Origin: Gracilariopsis chorda | Lineage: Eukaryota; Rhodophyta; Florideophyceae; Gracilariales; Gracilariaceae | Length of the DNA: 64,000 nt | Reading direction: 5' to 3' | NCBI GenBank assembly: GCA_003194525.1 | Contig: NBIV01000196.1 | Location: 62,001 to 126,000, forward strand | The notes under the pieces: generated by a model | The model's input: only the letters and a program-made list of their open reading frames with translations | What the model was told of the DNA's origin: nothing | Database searches by the model: none | Program-made: the position numbers and the translations under genes | In this document: in pieces, positions 1 through 9,388 of the stretch | Layout of the letters: every line of letters starts with the position of its first letter | Position numbering within the stretch: the first letter of the stretch is position 1

Positions 1-161
1 CGTCGCTGAGGAGGGCGGATAACCGCAGTATTCGAGACATACGCCGGTATGTACGGCAAAGGAGGTTGAGGCAGTGGCACTGATGGCGTGGTCGGAACGG
101 GTCCGGAGTTTGATGCAGAAGGGTGCGAAGGGGGTTGCTGGGGATTCTCGGATGGTTGCAT
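1..161 (-). CDS. N-terminus of an antisense open frame in the LTR element (partial)
   Basis: An ATG at 161 opens a frame of 53 codons that stays open to the window edge. It is rich in Pro, Ser and Thr, beginning MQPSENPQQPPSHPS, and resembles in composition the Pro/Ser-rich start of the antisense frame at 61688. It lies about 125 bases behind a TATA box at 286-294 on the same strand. It is antisense to the retroelement as judged from the polypurine tract and 3' LTR. I do not recognise the protein. It could be an accessory protein of the element or a chance frame, but the matching arrangement at the other edge argues against chance. Confidence 0.5.
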   Translation of the reverse strand, partial: MQPSENPQQPPSHPSASNSGPVPTTPSVPLPQPPLPYIPAYVSNTAVIRPPQR

Positions 162-285
162 CGTTAGTTGGAATTCAGAAGCGCTGAGGTGGCCGGTATC
201 AGTGTCGTGTTCGATGAGAGCTTGGTTTTCACAGGAGTGAGGGGGAGAAGCAGACCGAATGCTGCGATACCGCGACATTGTTCGC

Positions 286-294
286 TCCTTATAT
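286..294 (-). promoter_or_regulatory. TATA box for the antisense frame
   Basis: On the minus strand the sequence reads TATATAAGG, about 125 bases upstream of the ATG at 161 and some 30-45 bases from the polypurine tract. A second TATA (TATAAATAG, 61576-61584) occupies the same place in the element at the right edge. Confidence 0.5.
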
Positions 295-336
295 AGGCGA
301 ATTCGCCGATATACTCCGCTCTTAACGGGGGGGATA

Positions 337-899
337 TGTGATGCAAGGAGTAACTCGGTCATCCGAGGTGCGGAAATCACCAAGTCGATACGCGACGGTT
401 CATACGTCACACGTGTTTTCGGTAACCCGAGGGTTGTCACAAGGGGACACTGAGCGATGCACGAGCGGGTGCGGTTCATACGTGGATTTCCACTTTATTT
501 GGGATGTGCACAGTAGGTGCTGGCCACGGGCCATCTACTTAGAATTATCTAGATATTTCTAATATTATTTACTGTAGCTAGTGCGGCACTTTGCAGTACT
601 TAGTGACGGGAAAGGTCGCACCTCAGTAAACTGGAAGATCATGGGGCACGGAACCCAAGTTCCTAGTTCCTGGAGCCTTAACCGGACCTCCGGACTAGTT
701 ATAACTTGCGGTCTCCCGCTAAGCTTCCACCCCACACGGATTCCCGTGCTACACCCGTGCTCACGCGACCGAACCCCGGTTACCCGGACAGAAGCACCCC
801 TAGGCCTTGCCGCCGCAAGCGGCACCCCTATTATCAGGGTAGTTCGTGGACATCCACATCGCTACCGAGTGGCCTCGCGCCCCTAGTGGTTGTACCACA
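337..899 (+). repeat. 3' LTR (563 bp)
   Basis: Begins TGTGATGCAAGG and ends GGTTGTACCACA, so the two ends are imperfect inverted repeats as in the other LTRs of this group. The purine tract AACGGGGGGGATA lies directly before it. The right end is set by the inverted-repeat match and by the point where similarity to the 57969-58918 type of LTR begins. That end is the less certain one. Confidence 0.5.
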
Positions 900-904
900 C
901 TTTT

Positions 905-1717
905 CCCAGTCTGGGTGAATTTTAGATAGTATGGTACAGGAAAACATGTGGCACGCGTTGGGATTTTTGGCTCTAGGTTCTGAATTTATTTATTAGGTTA
1001 GCTTCCTTTGGCCCCTGACACTGAGTTTTCTACTTTTATGGCGCTCGGAAGGTGTGCCCTAATTTATTTAAATGGTTTAGATAATTGTAGTGAACCATAC
1101 TTAGGTGGGAGTGACCTCGCGGTCTCGAGTGCAAAGTAAACTCAGCAAGGTTGGTCTTTAAAACCATCGTTCTAGTGTCATAAACTAGAGTGAGCTCTGG
1201 TCGCAACTGCCCTCGTAGGTCACGGACTTCATCTGGAGAGTCCCCACGCTTGGTTTCAGTAAAAGTACCCCCTTGAGACCACTCACGACATCTTTGTAAG
1301 TACACCCAACGTGGGTCTGACATTTTACTGTTTGTTTTGTGTATACTGTTGCAGGACAGATCTCCACCCCAGCATTGGGTTGTTTCGTTGGTTGTTCTGA
1401 CCATTTTACACCCTGGTTCTGTGGTCTGTTGCCCCTGTAAGCATGACCCTCGCCATCTTGTTTTCCGGTTCTTTTTCTCCTTTGGGACGCTACACTTGGT
1501 GTGTACACTGTCTACTTTGCTTCACTCGGGTTATTTTCTGATCTCGTTCCTCTCAAGATTTTTCGTAGTCACCTCTACAGGTATAGAAAGTATCCACCGT
1601 TGGATTTACACCCAATAACCGTGTGGAGTAGAGGGATCGTCCACTGATTCTACCCTTCATACGGAGCAAAGACTCTGACGCCTTGACAGCTACAACCCGC
1701 ACGGGGTTTTCTTCACA
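905..1717 (+). repeat. Fragment of an old LTR related to the one at 57969-58918
   Basis: Matches include the stretch around 1034-1106 (TTATGGCGCTCGGAAGGTG and CTTAGGT) with 58215-58290, and the end around 1682-1717 (CTTGACAGC, GGGGTTTTCTTCACA) with 58880-58918. The left part is missing where the element ending at 899 inserted. Divergence is high, so this is an old copy. No gene is seen in it. Confidence 0.45.
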
Positions 1718-1751
1718 GGATTCGTGGGCAGTTGTACAACGATGATATTGG

Positions 1752-2677
1752 TGTAGTGCAAACCCCGAAGGTTGGGTATCACACTCAAGAGGTCTGGGGT
1801 CTTGCTCCCGGTGGAGGCAGTCCCAGTGACAGAGCCCTCTGCATACCTGTAATACGGGCGTAACTACGTAGGTATTTCGGATTGACCACAGAGGTGGGTA
1901 AAGAAGGTGAACTGGAGCCAGAAAGACGGGAAAACCAAAGACCGGTGTGCCACACGATGTGGTGGTTTAGAATACACTCGGTGAAGGGTGCTTTCCGAGG
2001 ACGGGGAAAAACCACCCGGCTGGTTGTGCGGAAAGCGGAAACAGTCCCGACGGAGGGTGCACATGCACGGGATGTCGCGGACAAATTACCCAATACAGGG
2101 GCAATACTAGTATCGCACGGTAGATGAATGTCACGCAACAATTATAACACAGAGTATCTGTAGATTTACCGAGCGAATGAATTGAGCGAACCGAATGCGG
2201 TGACCCTCTGTGAGGAGTAGTACACGGCGCAACGACGTCACAATCCAGAGCCGGATACCTCATTTCAAACTGAACAGATATGAATGACCAAAGTCTCGGG
2301 TTAGCTTTACCTAGTGCTCGCGACGACGAAGTTGCGCTCACCTAAGTAGGTACACTACCATAATAAATAATAATAACTAAATACATTAGTACACACCTTC
2401 TCAAGTGCATACACGTGGCCAGGCCAGTGTCAGGCAGCCTGAGGGGTCAACCCAAGTAAAATATACTACTACAGCATGGTTCTGTCGCACATGCGCACAC
2501 TCATCCTGCAATCCATTCTGAATCCTACCTTCCTAGATGAAACTTCACACCGTAAACCATCCCATTGGCATCACGTCGAAGGTTCCAACTCATATACGGT
2601 AGAGCCGTCGCGGTAACCGCATCGAACTCCTATGAGTAGCATCATTGCTATTTCCAAGCATTTCGCGTTGCACCGCA
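1752..2677 (-). mobile_element. Solo LTR, same subfamily as 43957-44863
   Basis: The copy at 43957-44863 is homologous along its length in inverted orientation. For example 1785-2141 matches 44477-44812, and 2540-2677 matches 43957-44098, with equal spacing. The + strand ends are TGTAGTGCAA and GTTGCACCGCA. The LTR at 60599-61511 shares a block around 2010-2062 (GTGCGGAAAGCGG). Flanking pentamers do not match, so the target duplication has decayed or been lost. Confidence 0.7.
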
Positions 2678-2686
2678 GTAATGGCT

Positions 2687-2976
2687 AATGTGGATGAACT
2701 CTAACGCAAATCCTCGTTCTGCAGCGTGTTCCATTCGTTTGGCAATCATTTTTTGTCGGTTTTGTTTAGCACTGGGGGTCCACCGGTGTGGTACACGATA
2801 GGATTCAGAAGATTGTGAAGCCATATATTGTTACTTGTCTTCCACGCCCTGCAGAGCAGATAAATAATATATTTTGATAAGCCACATGTGGTTGCTAGGC
2901 TTGCAATTTTATGTTTCTGCTTGAGGAGCTCTAAAACACAAATGCGAGAAGCTTGACTCTGCTCCCGTTTGGCCAT
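2687..2976 (-). pseudogene. Fragment of pogo-like DNA transposase (helix-turn-helix part)
   Basis: The open frame read leftward from 2976 contains a helix-turn-helix-like stretch with residues ICVLELLKQKHKIASLA, then YHTGGPPVLNKTDKK. In the next frame it continues with AKRMEHAAERGFAL. This order, HTH followed by GRPPVLxxxxE and a further DNA-binding helix, is typical of the N-terminus of pogo/DDE_1 (CENP-B-like) transposases. No DDE part is present, because the solo LTR begins at 2677. It is a broken remnant of a plain DNA transposon and no expression is expected. The family call rests on a short stretch only. The remaining bases to 3307 hold nothing I recognise. Confidence 0.45.
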
Positions 2977-3307
2977 GCTTTAATTCATGCGACCTGTCTG
3001 CTGCCGCATAGACTCTGGCCTTTTGTAGAAGACCTGAATATGTTAATGGAAATGCCTTTAAAACCACTCAGAGTCGAGACGAAGGTGAACACCTTGTTTA
3101 CTACAACCAATACACTGGTGAGAACTAAAGAATGTGTGGCTCTGGCGCTTTCTATAATTTTTTCTGTTGTAGAAGTTCCCCCTTGAAAAGGTCACCATTG
3201 GCATGTGATTACCATGTTACCAGGCAGATCGATGCATTCAGTTCTGAGGCGGAACGAGGGCTTTCTCAAGTAACCCCTTGACACGATGTTAGTACAGTAT
3301 CATGCAC

Positions 3308-5039
3308 TGTGGTGCAACGCCCCAAAGGGGAGAAACACCGAAAGACGTTCGGGATCTTTCCTCTGTGGAGGTGAACCCAGTTGGGTAGAGCCCCTCTAGG
3401 GGTGGCATGGCGGAGCCGGTTTGTAAGACCGAGGCCACCCTTCTCGACTAGCGCAAGATGGTTTAGGACAAGAATCGGTATCTGCGAGCGCTGGAATGCA
3501 TCCTCGCCAGAGGTAGGTTTCCACGTAACTGGGGGTGTGTGAGCGGATGCGCCCACGAGAGCCGCGGATAGCGGGAGGTTCTACCCTAAATGAAGTGCAA
3601 TCCTCAAGGAAGAAGACTCAGCGATGCCCTGTGGACTTGATGTTTTTGCCGCTTTCGCGTGTTTATGATTACTACCGCTATTAACGGGTGTCTCAGCCCT
3701 CAGCGGATCCGCACTGTGCACCAGGTGCACACCTGTGCATGCGCCGTGTGCCGCCCAAGGCGTGAGTGGACCACGTGTATCACGGATAGTCAAGAGGAGG
3801 TTGGCACCACGGTGTGGACATTTAGTTAACTTATATTCATTATTTATTATTTATCTACGCTACAGTAGGGAGATTACTACACTATATAGTGGCTCGGCGA
3901 CCTCGCCCTGACACTGAGTAAACTTCCCCAACCAGGGTTCTTGGCTCTAAGTCTTTTCCGCTTTCGCGAGTCTTCTACGCTACTCGGAGGTAAAGCCGCG
4001 TTACTTACGGTAGACCTATCCACCCTGCGTCACTAGGAGTATCACTGCCTTGGGCACTTGTCACTTAATTCACCACCGCCGTGTTCTCGCCCCTGTATAG
4101 GGTTCCTTTGTACCTTTTTCCGTGGTCCCGTTGGCCCACACCCCCGTCGCCCCCAATCGGGCATCCCCCTTATTTCCCTTACCCCACTCTCGTGGTTTCT
4201 ACCCCTTGTGTGGTTGCTCGTCACCGCTGACGCGTGTCTCTCGTGCCGGTATCCCGTGACGTCTTCCCCCACTTACGTGGACTCGTACTCCTTGGAAAGG
4301 CTGTTTTCCCATTCGTGGTGATCCTAATCCTACCGTTTCAACTCTTCCCGCTTGGCGTGAGGGTGAGCCTCGGCTTTACAACCCGACTTCGTCGTGCTCA
4401 TCCGGAGAGGCTCCGTTCGCTGTGTTACCCTCGTGAGAGGAAGATTCCGAACGTCTTCGTGTGTTGTCTCGCTTGCGGGTATTGCACTACACTAAAAAGG
4501 GGAAAAAGGAAGGGCGAAGAGGAGGAAGAGAGGACGAAGTGAGTCGCGAGAGCGACGGGGGCGAACGGCGATGCCGGTAACAATATCCCAATACAGGGCG
4601 AATCACCAATGGAATTGAAATAATATGATTCCCAGTGATGGGTCCCTTTAGATGTGCAAGGGGGTTAGATGTCCCGTAGTTCACGGCGTTTCCCTCCAAG
4701 GAGGAGTAGAGCACGCGCGCAAGCGGTAACAACTAGAGCCAATTCCCCAGGTTGGGGTCCCTTCTTGGGGAAGGTTTACTGGTGCGACGGCAGTGCGCCG
4801 TCGCACTAAGTACTAGCTTCCCAGAAATGGGTGTGAAAATAATAACTAAAATCAACTAAAATACTCCACATTTCGTGGCAACATCCACTACTGTGGCCAA
4901 CCGCCGATTGACCCAAAACCGTGTCCCACGTGTCCATATCCACCATTGTGTGGCGTAGTTCATATACACACTACACAACCGATAATATAGGGAAACCATT
5001 CAAGTAGCAAGAATCCCTCCCTGAGGGCGTTGCACTTCA
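3308..5039 (-). mobile_element. Solo LTR of 826 bp, itself interrupted by a second LTR
   Basis: After removal of the inserted unit (3591-4491 plus one CTAAA copy) 826 bases remain, exactly the length of the LTR at 56402-57227, to which it is homologous in inverted orientation over its whole length. Its + strand ends are TGTGGTGCAACGCCCC and GGGCGTTGCACTTCA. Flanking pentamers TGCAC and CGCAC agree at four of five positions, compatible with an old target duplication. An internal GTGCGACGGC hairpin (4782-4806) is conserved between copies. Confidence 0.8.
3591..4491 (+). mobile_element. Solo LTR (901 bp) nested in the 3308-5039 LTR
   Basis: Starts TGAAGTGCAATCC, ends GGGTATTGCACTACA, and is flanked on both sides by CTAAA (3586-3590 and 4492-4496), a perfect five-base target duplication. 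Removing it restores the host LTR to the arrangement seen at 56940-56960. Its right end resembles that of the host LTR family (AGATTCCGAACGTCTTCG), so a related element inserted into an older relative. No coding capacity is apparent. Confidence 0.85.
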
Positions 5040-6100
5040 CGCACACCGACTTAGAATCAAATAGAATGGTCTGAGCTCCATCCCTCTTTTGCATCACATT
5101 GATAATGAGAAAACCGCTGTTCCGAAATTTCCCGATTTAATACTTTGAAATATCCAGATCTTTTTAGTTCTCTATTGTTATCGTTTAAACCCAATATCGT
5201 AGCGAAATCATCTAAAAAACGACTTGATATGAAACTGCTTGGCTTTAAGGCCTTAATTCTTTACCAAAGGTATTCTGTTGCTCAAAATGAGCATTTGCAT
5301 ACGTTATATATTACTAAAAGCCAATATATTTGCATCAGCTAGCCTCTATTTGACATTGATTTCATATTATGAGGTCAGAGTTTTACTTTTCATTTAAACA
5401 AAATAAGAAATTTTTGTAAGACTTTCCGTACCATATTAATCGGAAACACAAAGGCTTTTAAAGCATATAACCTTCGTCAGATTAGGAACAAAGATTTGTG
5501 CGTTATCTATAAAAACAAATGTCATTAAAAGCTCAAAAGTAAGCAAAAAGCTTTTTTTTAACTTCGCTGGAAAAGAATATCTACAGCAAAGTATTTTGAG
5601 TAGCTAGACTATAATAATTTGCTAAAATGGTTTTTAAAGCGTTGAACAATCAGTTCCGTTGTTATTCTTGCCAGTATCTTAAGTTTTTTTGCTATAAAGC
5701 TTTCAAGAAAGATTCTATTTTTATCAAAGTTTAGACGTACCGAATTTTTGGTTTTCTAATCGGCGTTAAAAGTGTCTGCGCTTCACAAAACTTTCGGATA
5801 CCAGAGCTTGTAGCAGTCACATTAGATGTATTACAAAGCATCTACGATTGTTTCGGAGTAACATTGAAATTTCTTTGTGGATTGCACATGATAGAAGAGA
5901 GGTGTTTTGAAAGCAGACACCATCAGGTAGTAATTTGATTAATTTTTGGACGTTCTTCTGGCCTTTTATGAGTTCAGCAAGCCGGTCGGATAGACACTAG
6001 TATCCTGGACGAAGCTATTATGTAGAAGAGAGGAAGCAGAACACGACCGGTTCAAGGTCGGGAGGTCTGACCTTGACTTGCATACGTAAGTATAATTGGT
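5040..6100. other. AT-rich stretch, no gene seen
   Basis: About 1 kb of AT-rich sequence with many homopolymer T and A runs, clearly lower in GC than the LTR pile to its left. Open frames are short and carry no family motif. No RNA gene or terminal repeat was recognised. Confidence 0.5.
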
Positions 6101-6111
6101 TGTTGGAGTTC

Positions 6112-7533
6112 TTAGCAAACCCCCGCGCTACGAGGAATTAATGTATGCGTGGTCGTAAAAGAGAGAGAGACTTGCATACAATCATGCACCACATCACCGC
6201 AGGCAGAAAGCGTCCATCCGATTACTTCGTTATACGCCAGCTTGTAGATATAGCGGAGACATGTGGTCGACACTGTCCTTTGAAGTTGTTGGTCGCCGAA
6301 ATACCACCTTGAACCACAAGATCCATGAGCACTGTGCGCTCTTGGTCCGGACATGATGGGCACGTGGTGGTGGAGAAAGGAGCCTTCATCCAAACCCTAC
6401 TGGTAAAGAAAGCTACGAACTTGCACAGAGCAGTACGGTTCAATTCTTCAAACGTGGCCACAGGCGAGGGAGATTCCAAAAACTCGACGCATTGCTTCTC
6501 TAATTCACTAAACCGCTTGAATCTGCGACAGTCCATGTCTTGAGCAGGATGAGCTTACTGCAAAGAGGGTGATCTGTTCTCGGGGACATAGCAGCATCGT
6601 TTTTGGTGTCCATTATCGCATCAGCAATCATATCAGGAATGACTGAGCACTGAAGCTCACCTAGACTGCTCCGAATCAGGTCCACAGTTTTTTTATCGGG
6701 TTGCGGCCGCACTGGAGGTACCGTTTAACCTTCATGTTTCCTTGGGTATGTGCGTCAATTGACATCACCCCTTTCAGTACAAAGACATGATAGCCAGCTT
6801 TGATATTCACTTGGCTTCCTTCCTTCCTCCCGATTTCTCGAGCTCCTGCAATACATTTCGCCACTACAGTCACCAGTCCTGACTCTCTTTTCCGCGACAA
6901 AATCTCAAACTGTACCACGTGAACTTTCTGCGCGGGCGATAGGAGCGAAGACTGTTCACGATATCTGAGAAAAGCCATAAATCGTTGAGTAAGTTGCTCA
7001 GCTGAATCGATATGGACTACGAATGGGAGTGCGTCCGGAGTCACGTGAGAAGCTGATATGAACCAACCCATACTCCATCAATCTCGTGCTCCGAGTAGAC
7101 TCGAGTGCGAGGAAAGCCAACATGTCCATTTTATAGTCGCAAGGATAGACGTTAGTGAACGCCAAATTCTCTAAATGAGAAGAAGGCCAGCGACCCAGCA
7201 GAACTGCGACGATAAGTCTAGCACGGTATGCGCGAGATATCACAAGCGACCGGGTTGCTGGTCATGCTGTGATACGAATGGCATTGGGTGATTGATTGAT
7301 TGATCTTTATGAGCACATATTGCCGCATTGGGTTTGACTCGTCCATCGCGGTGGGGATCGCGCGATAGCGAGAACTTTCGGAACTCTTCATAGTACCTCA
7401 TGGTAGTTGATGCTGATGTTTGGCTGGAACAGAGGGTTAGCAGTTTGTAAGCGTCGGACTGTTGGCTCCTCGAAGCATAGAAAAGTGTGGGCAGTGCGGT
7501 GGAAACACTTATGGTAGAAGAACAACTCCCCAA
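6112..7533 (-). pseudogene. Decayed gene of unknown identity
   Basis: Several overlapping minus-strand frames follow one another: 7533-7240, 7243-6998, 7071-6676, 6712-6500 and 6536-6222. Each has protein-like composition, for instance the residues AQKVHVVQFEILSRKRES and FEELNRTALCKFVAFFTSR. The frames hand over by short overlaps, the pattern of one ancient coding region broken by several frameshifts. I do not recognise a family. It could be a host pseudogene or part of a DNA transposon. No terminal repeats were found. The intergenic side towards 7250-7310 contains a short ATTG tandem (TGATTGATTGATTGATC). Confidence 0.35.
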
Positions 7534-9388
7534 CTAGGGTCCGGGAATTGGCACTTTAAAACATTTGACAAAATGGTCCTGGGGATCAGGAAAACATAAC
7601 AGCAAGGGTAGCAAAGTTGAATCCAGTCTCGTGTGTAAGCACTATAACTTTTCGAAACATGCCCGCGCGGACCGACTCCTTGGAAACTTCATTGCCACAA
7701 GTCTCAAAATCTGGTCTGGCAGCACCACCAATGGTACGAGCACCGTTGCTTTGATTCAAAGATATGAGCTAACGAAAAAATGGAGGTGTGTGTGCCTTCA
7801 TCATGGATGCAGACTACATCCTGCTCGGAAGAGCGAATCATGCCTTGCGTGTTCCACTTGTATGCGAAAGAAGATAATATTACTGGAACTTGCCATTGGC
7901 GGAGGCGCTGATAAGCACGACGAGAGGATGGCGATAAAAGAAACTATTCAGGGAGCATGTGCCGCCCTGTAGACGATGCGGATGATGCGGCACATATGGC
8001 GAACATGACAGGCGCTAAAAACAAACGCGTTATCTTCGCAGATATTTTCGAGGAGTGATGGACGGAGCCTTTGATGGTGCCGAAGTCGCTGACTTCTCTG
8101 ACGAAAACGGTATACGGTCTACCAATCCACTGACGTCTGAAAGGGAAAGCTGCTCTTCAAAGTTCACCGCTTCCCCAGCTGTTTACTTTAGGAGCTCCTG
8201 ACCCAATCGAGCCTTACTGTATGTCACCATCCCAAGTTGTGAATGGTCATGTGGTCATTGTATGCTACTGGGTCAGTGTGTTAAGTCCCGTACTTATTAG
8301 GAACCATGGATCGTAGGGCGGTCGGAAACTAATCGCGAGAGAATTGCTCTGTCGCGGCCTCTTTCATGAGGTATGATCAAAGCTCGGTAACGTTCTCAGT
8401 CATGTGCAGTTGAGTACCCTGTAAACGCGCATTGCTCAGGTCATTTGCCTTATTCCCGCAATGAGGTACAGCGATTGAGAGCTTGTTCGTTTCAGCGGCA
8501 AGTCGTGAACAAGCTTATCGTACGCCCTTGCAGTTTAAAGCATCCAGTGTGGATAGGCGCACCTTTCCTAGAGCAAACTGTTTCGTGTGAAACTGAAAGT
8601 CTCTCCCAAGACACCGAGAACGCAGAAAACGTCAAACGGCTTCATTGCTCACGTGCCACTATTCATTCTTGATGAGTTGATCTGGCAATGGCTATTGAAG
8701 ATGATAGATTTCTTAAAGGGAAAAGGATTCCCTGATTAAGAACTCTTAGTCCATTCTCGTACAAGGGTCCATAACTTAACGCACTCGAATAAAAAAAAGA
8801 GACTACATTGCTAGGTGTGTAGAGGGAGTTGCGAGGGAACTCGTAACGCGTCATCTCTTTTCCGTTGGTATGCCGGTCTCATCACCAAACAAGTGCACCT
8901 TCAGTGTAGGAAGAGCATTCCATCTGAACAACGAACGAATGACGGACAGATGTTGCACGTATCTATTGTTCGAAAATCAGCCGTCTCATAGATGCCAAAC
9001 CCAACTAAACCACGCTCAGTAACCCTCTACCCATTGGAAAGGTGAACCTCCTGAAGAATTGATTCATTCCACGACCACGCTCCTTTGACTCGCAATTCAG
9101 TTTTGAGGATGTGGTTCAGTTGTTCCCGAGAACAGGCACCCTAATGCAGGAGCAAGAAGGTGAGCTTGACTCGCAGCCGGAGTCCTGCCAGAAGCAAGGT
9201 TGTGACGGTGGAGGGTGTGTATTGACGGGTTCCACGTTTTTAAAATTGGCCCATTCCATCTGAGGTGCCAATCCATGTCATAATGCGTCGGCTGTCTTTG
9301 AAGCAATAACCAACTCACGACTCCTCGCATCGGCGACGAGGCCGACATACGTCAACCCCTCCCCGTTTTTTCCAATGCGTCCATAGCC
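7534..9388. other. Intergenic, nothing supported
   Basis: Short frames on both strands, including a 135-codon frame at 7565-7972, lack recognisable domains and look like chance frames. The sequence just before 9389 would hold the VPS35 promoter and leader. No clear TATA was seen close to the start. Confidence 0.4.

Larger units (their letters stand above)
1..899 (+). mobile_element. 3' end of an LTR retroelement running off the left edge
   Basis: The LTR at 337-899 is preceded by a purine-rich tract (323-336), as expected of a 3' LTR of an element oriented rightward. The rest of the element, including its 5' LTR, lies left of the window. Between tract and window edge there is a TATA box and an open frame, both on the opposite strand. 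The same order recurs at 60599-63403. The element seems to have landed in an older LTR whose remainder is 905-1717. The target duplication cannot be checked because its partner is outside the window. Confidence 0.6.

Noticed and set aside
1785-2141. 118-codon minus-strand frame with a counterpart at 44477-44812
   Set aside because: Both lie inside copies of the same LTR, and similarity is at the DNA level with no sign of protein-level conservation.
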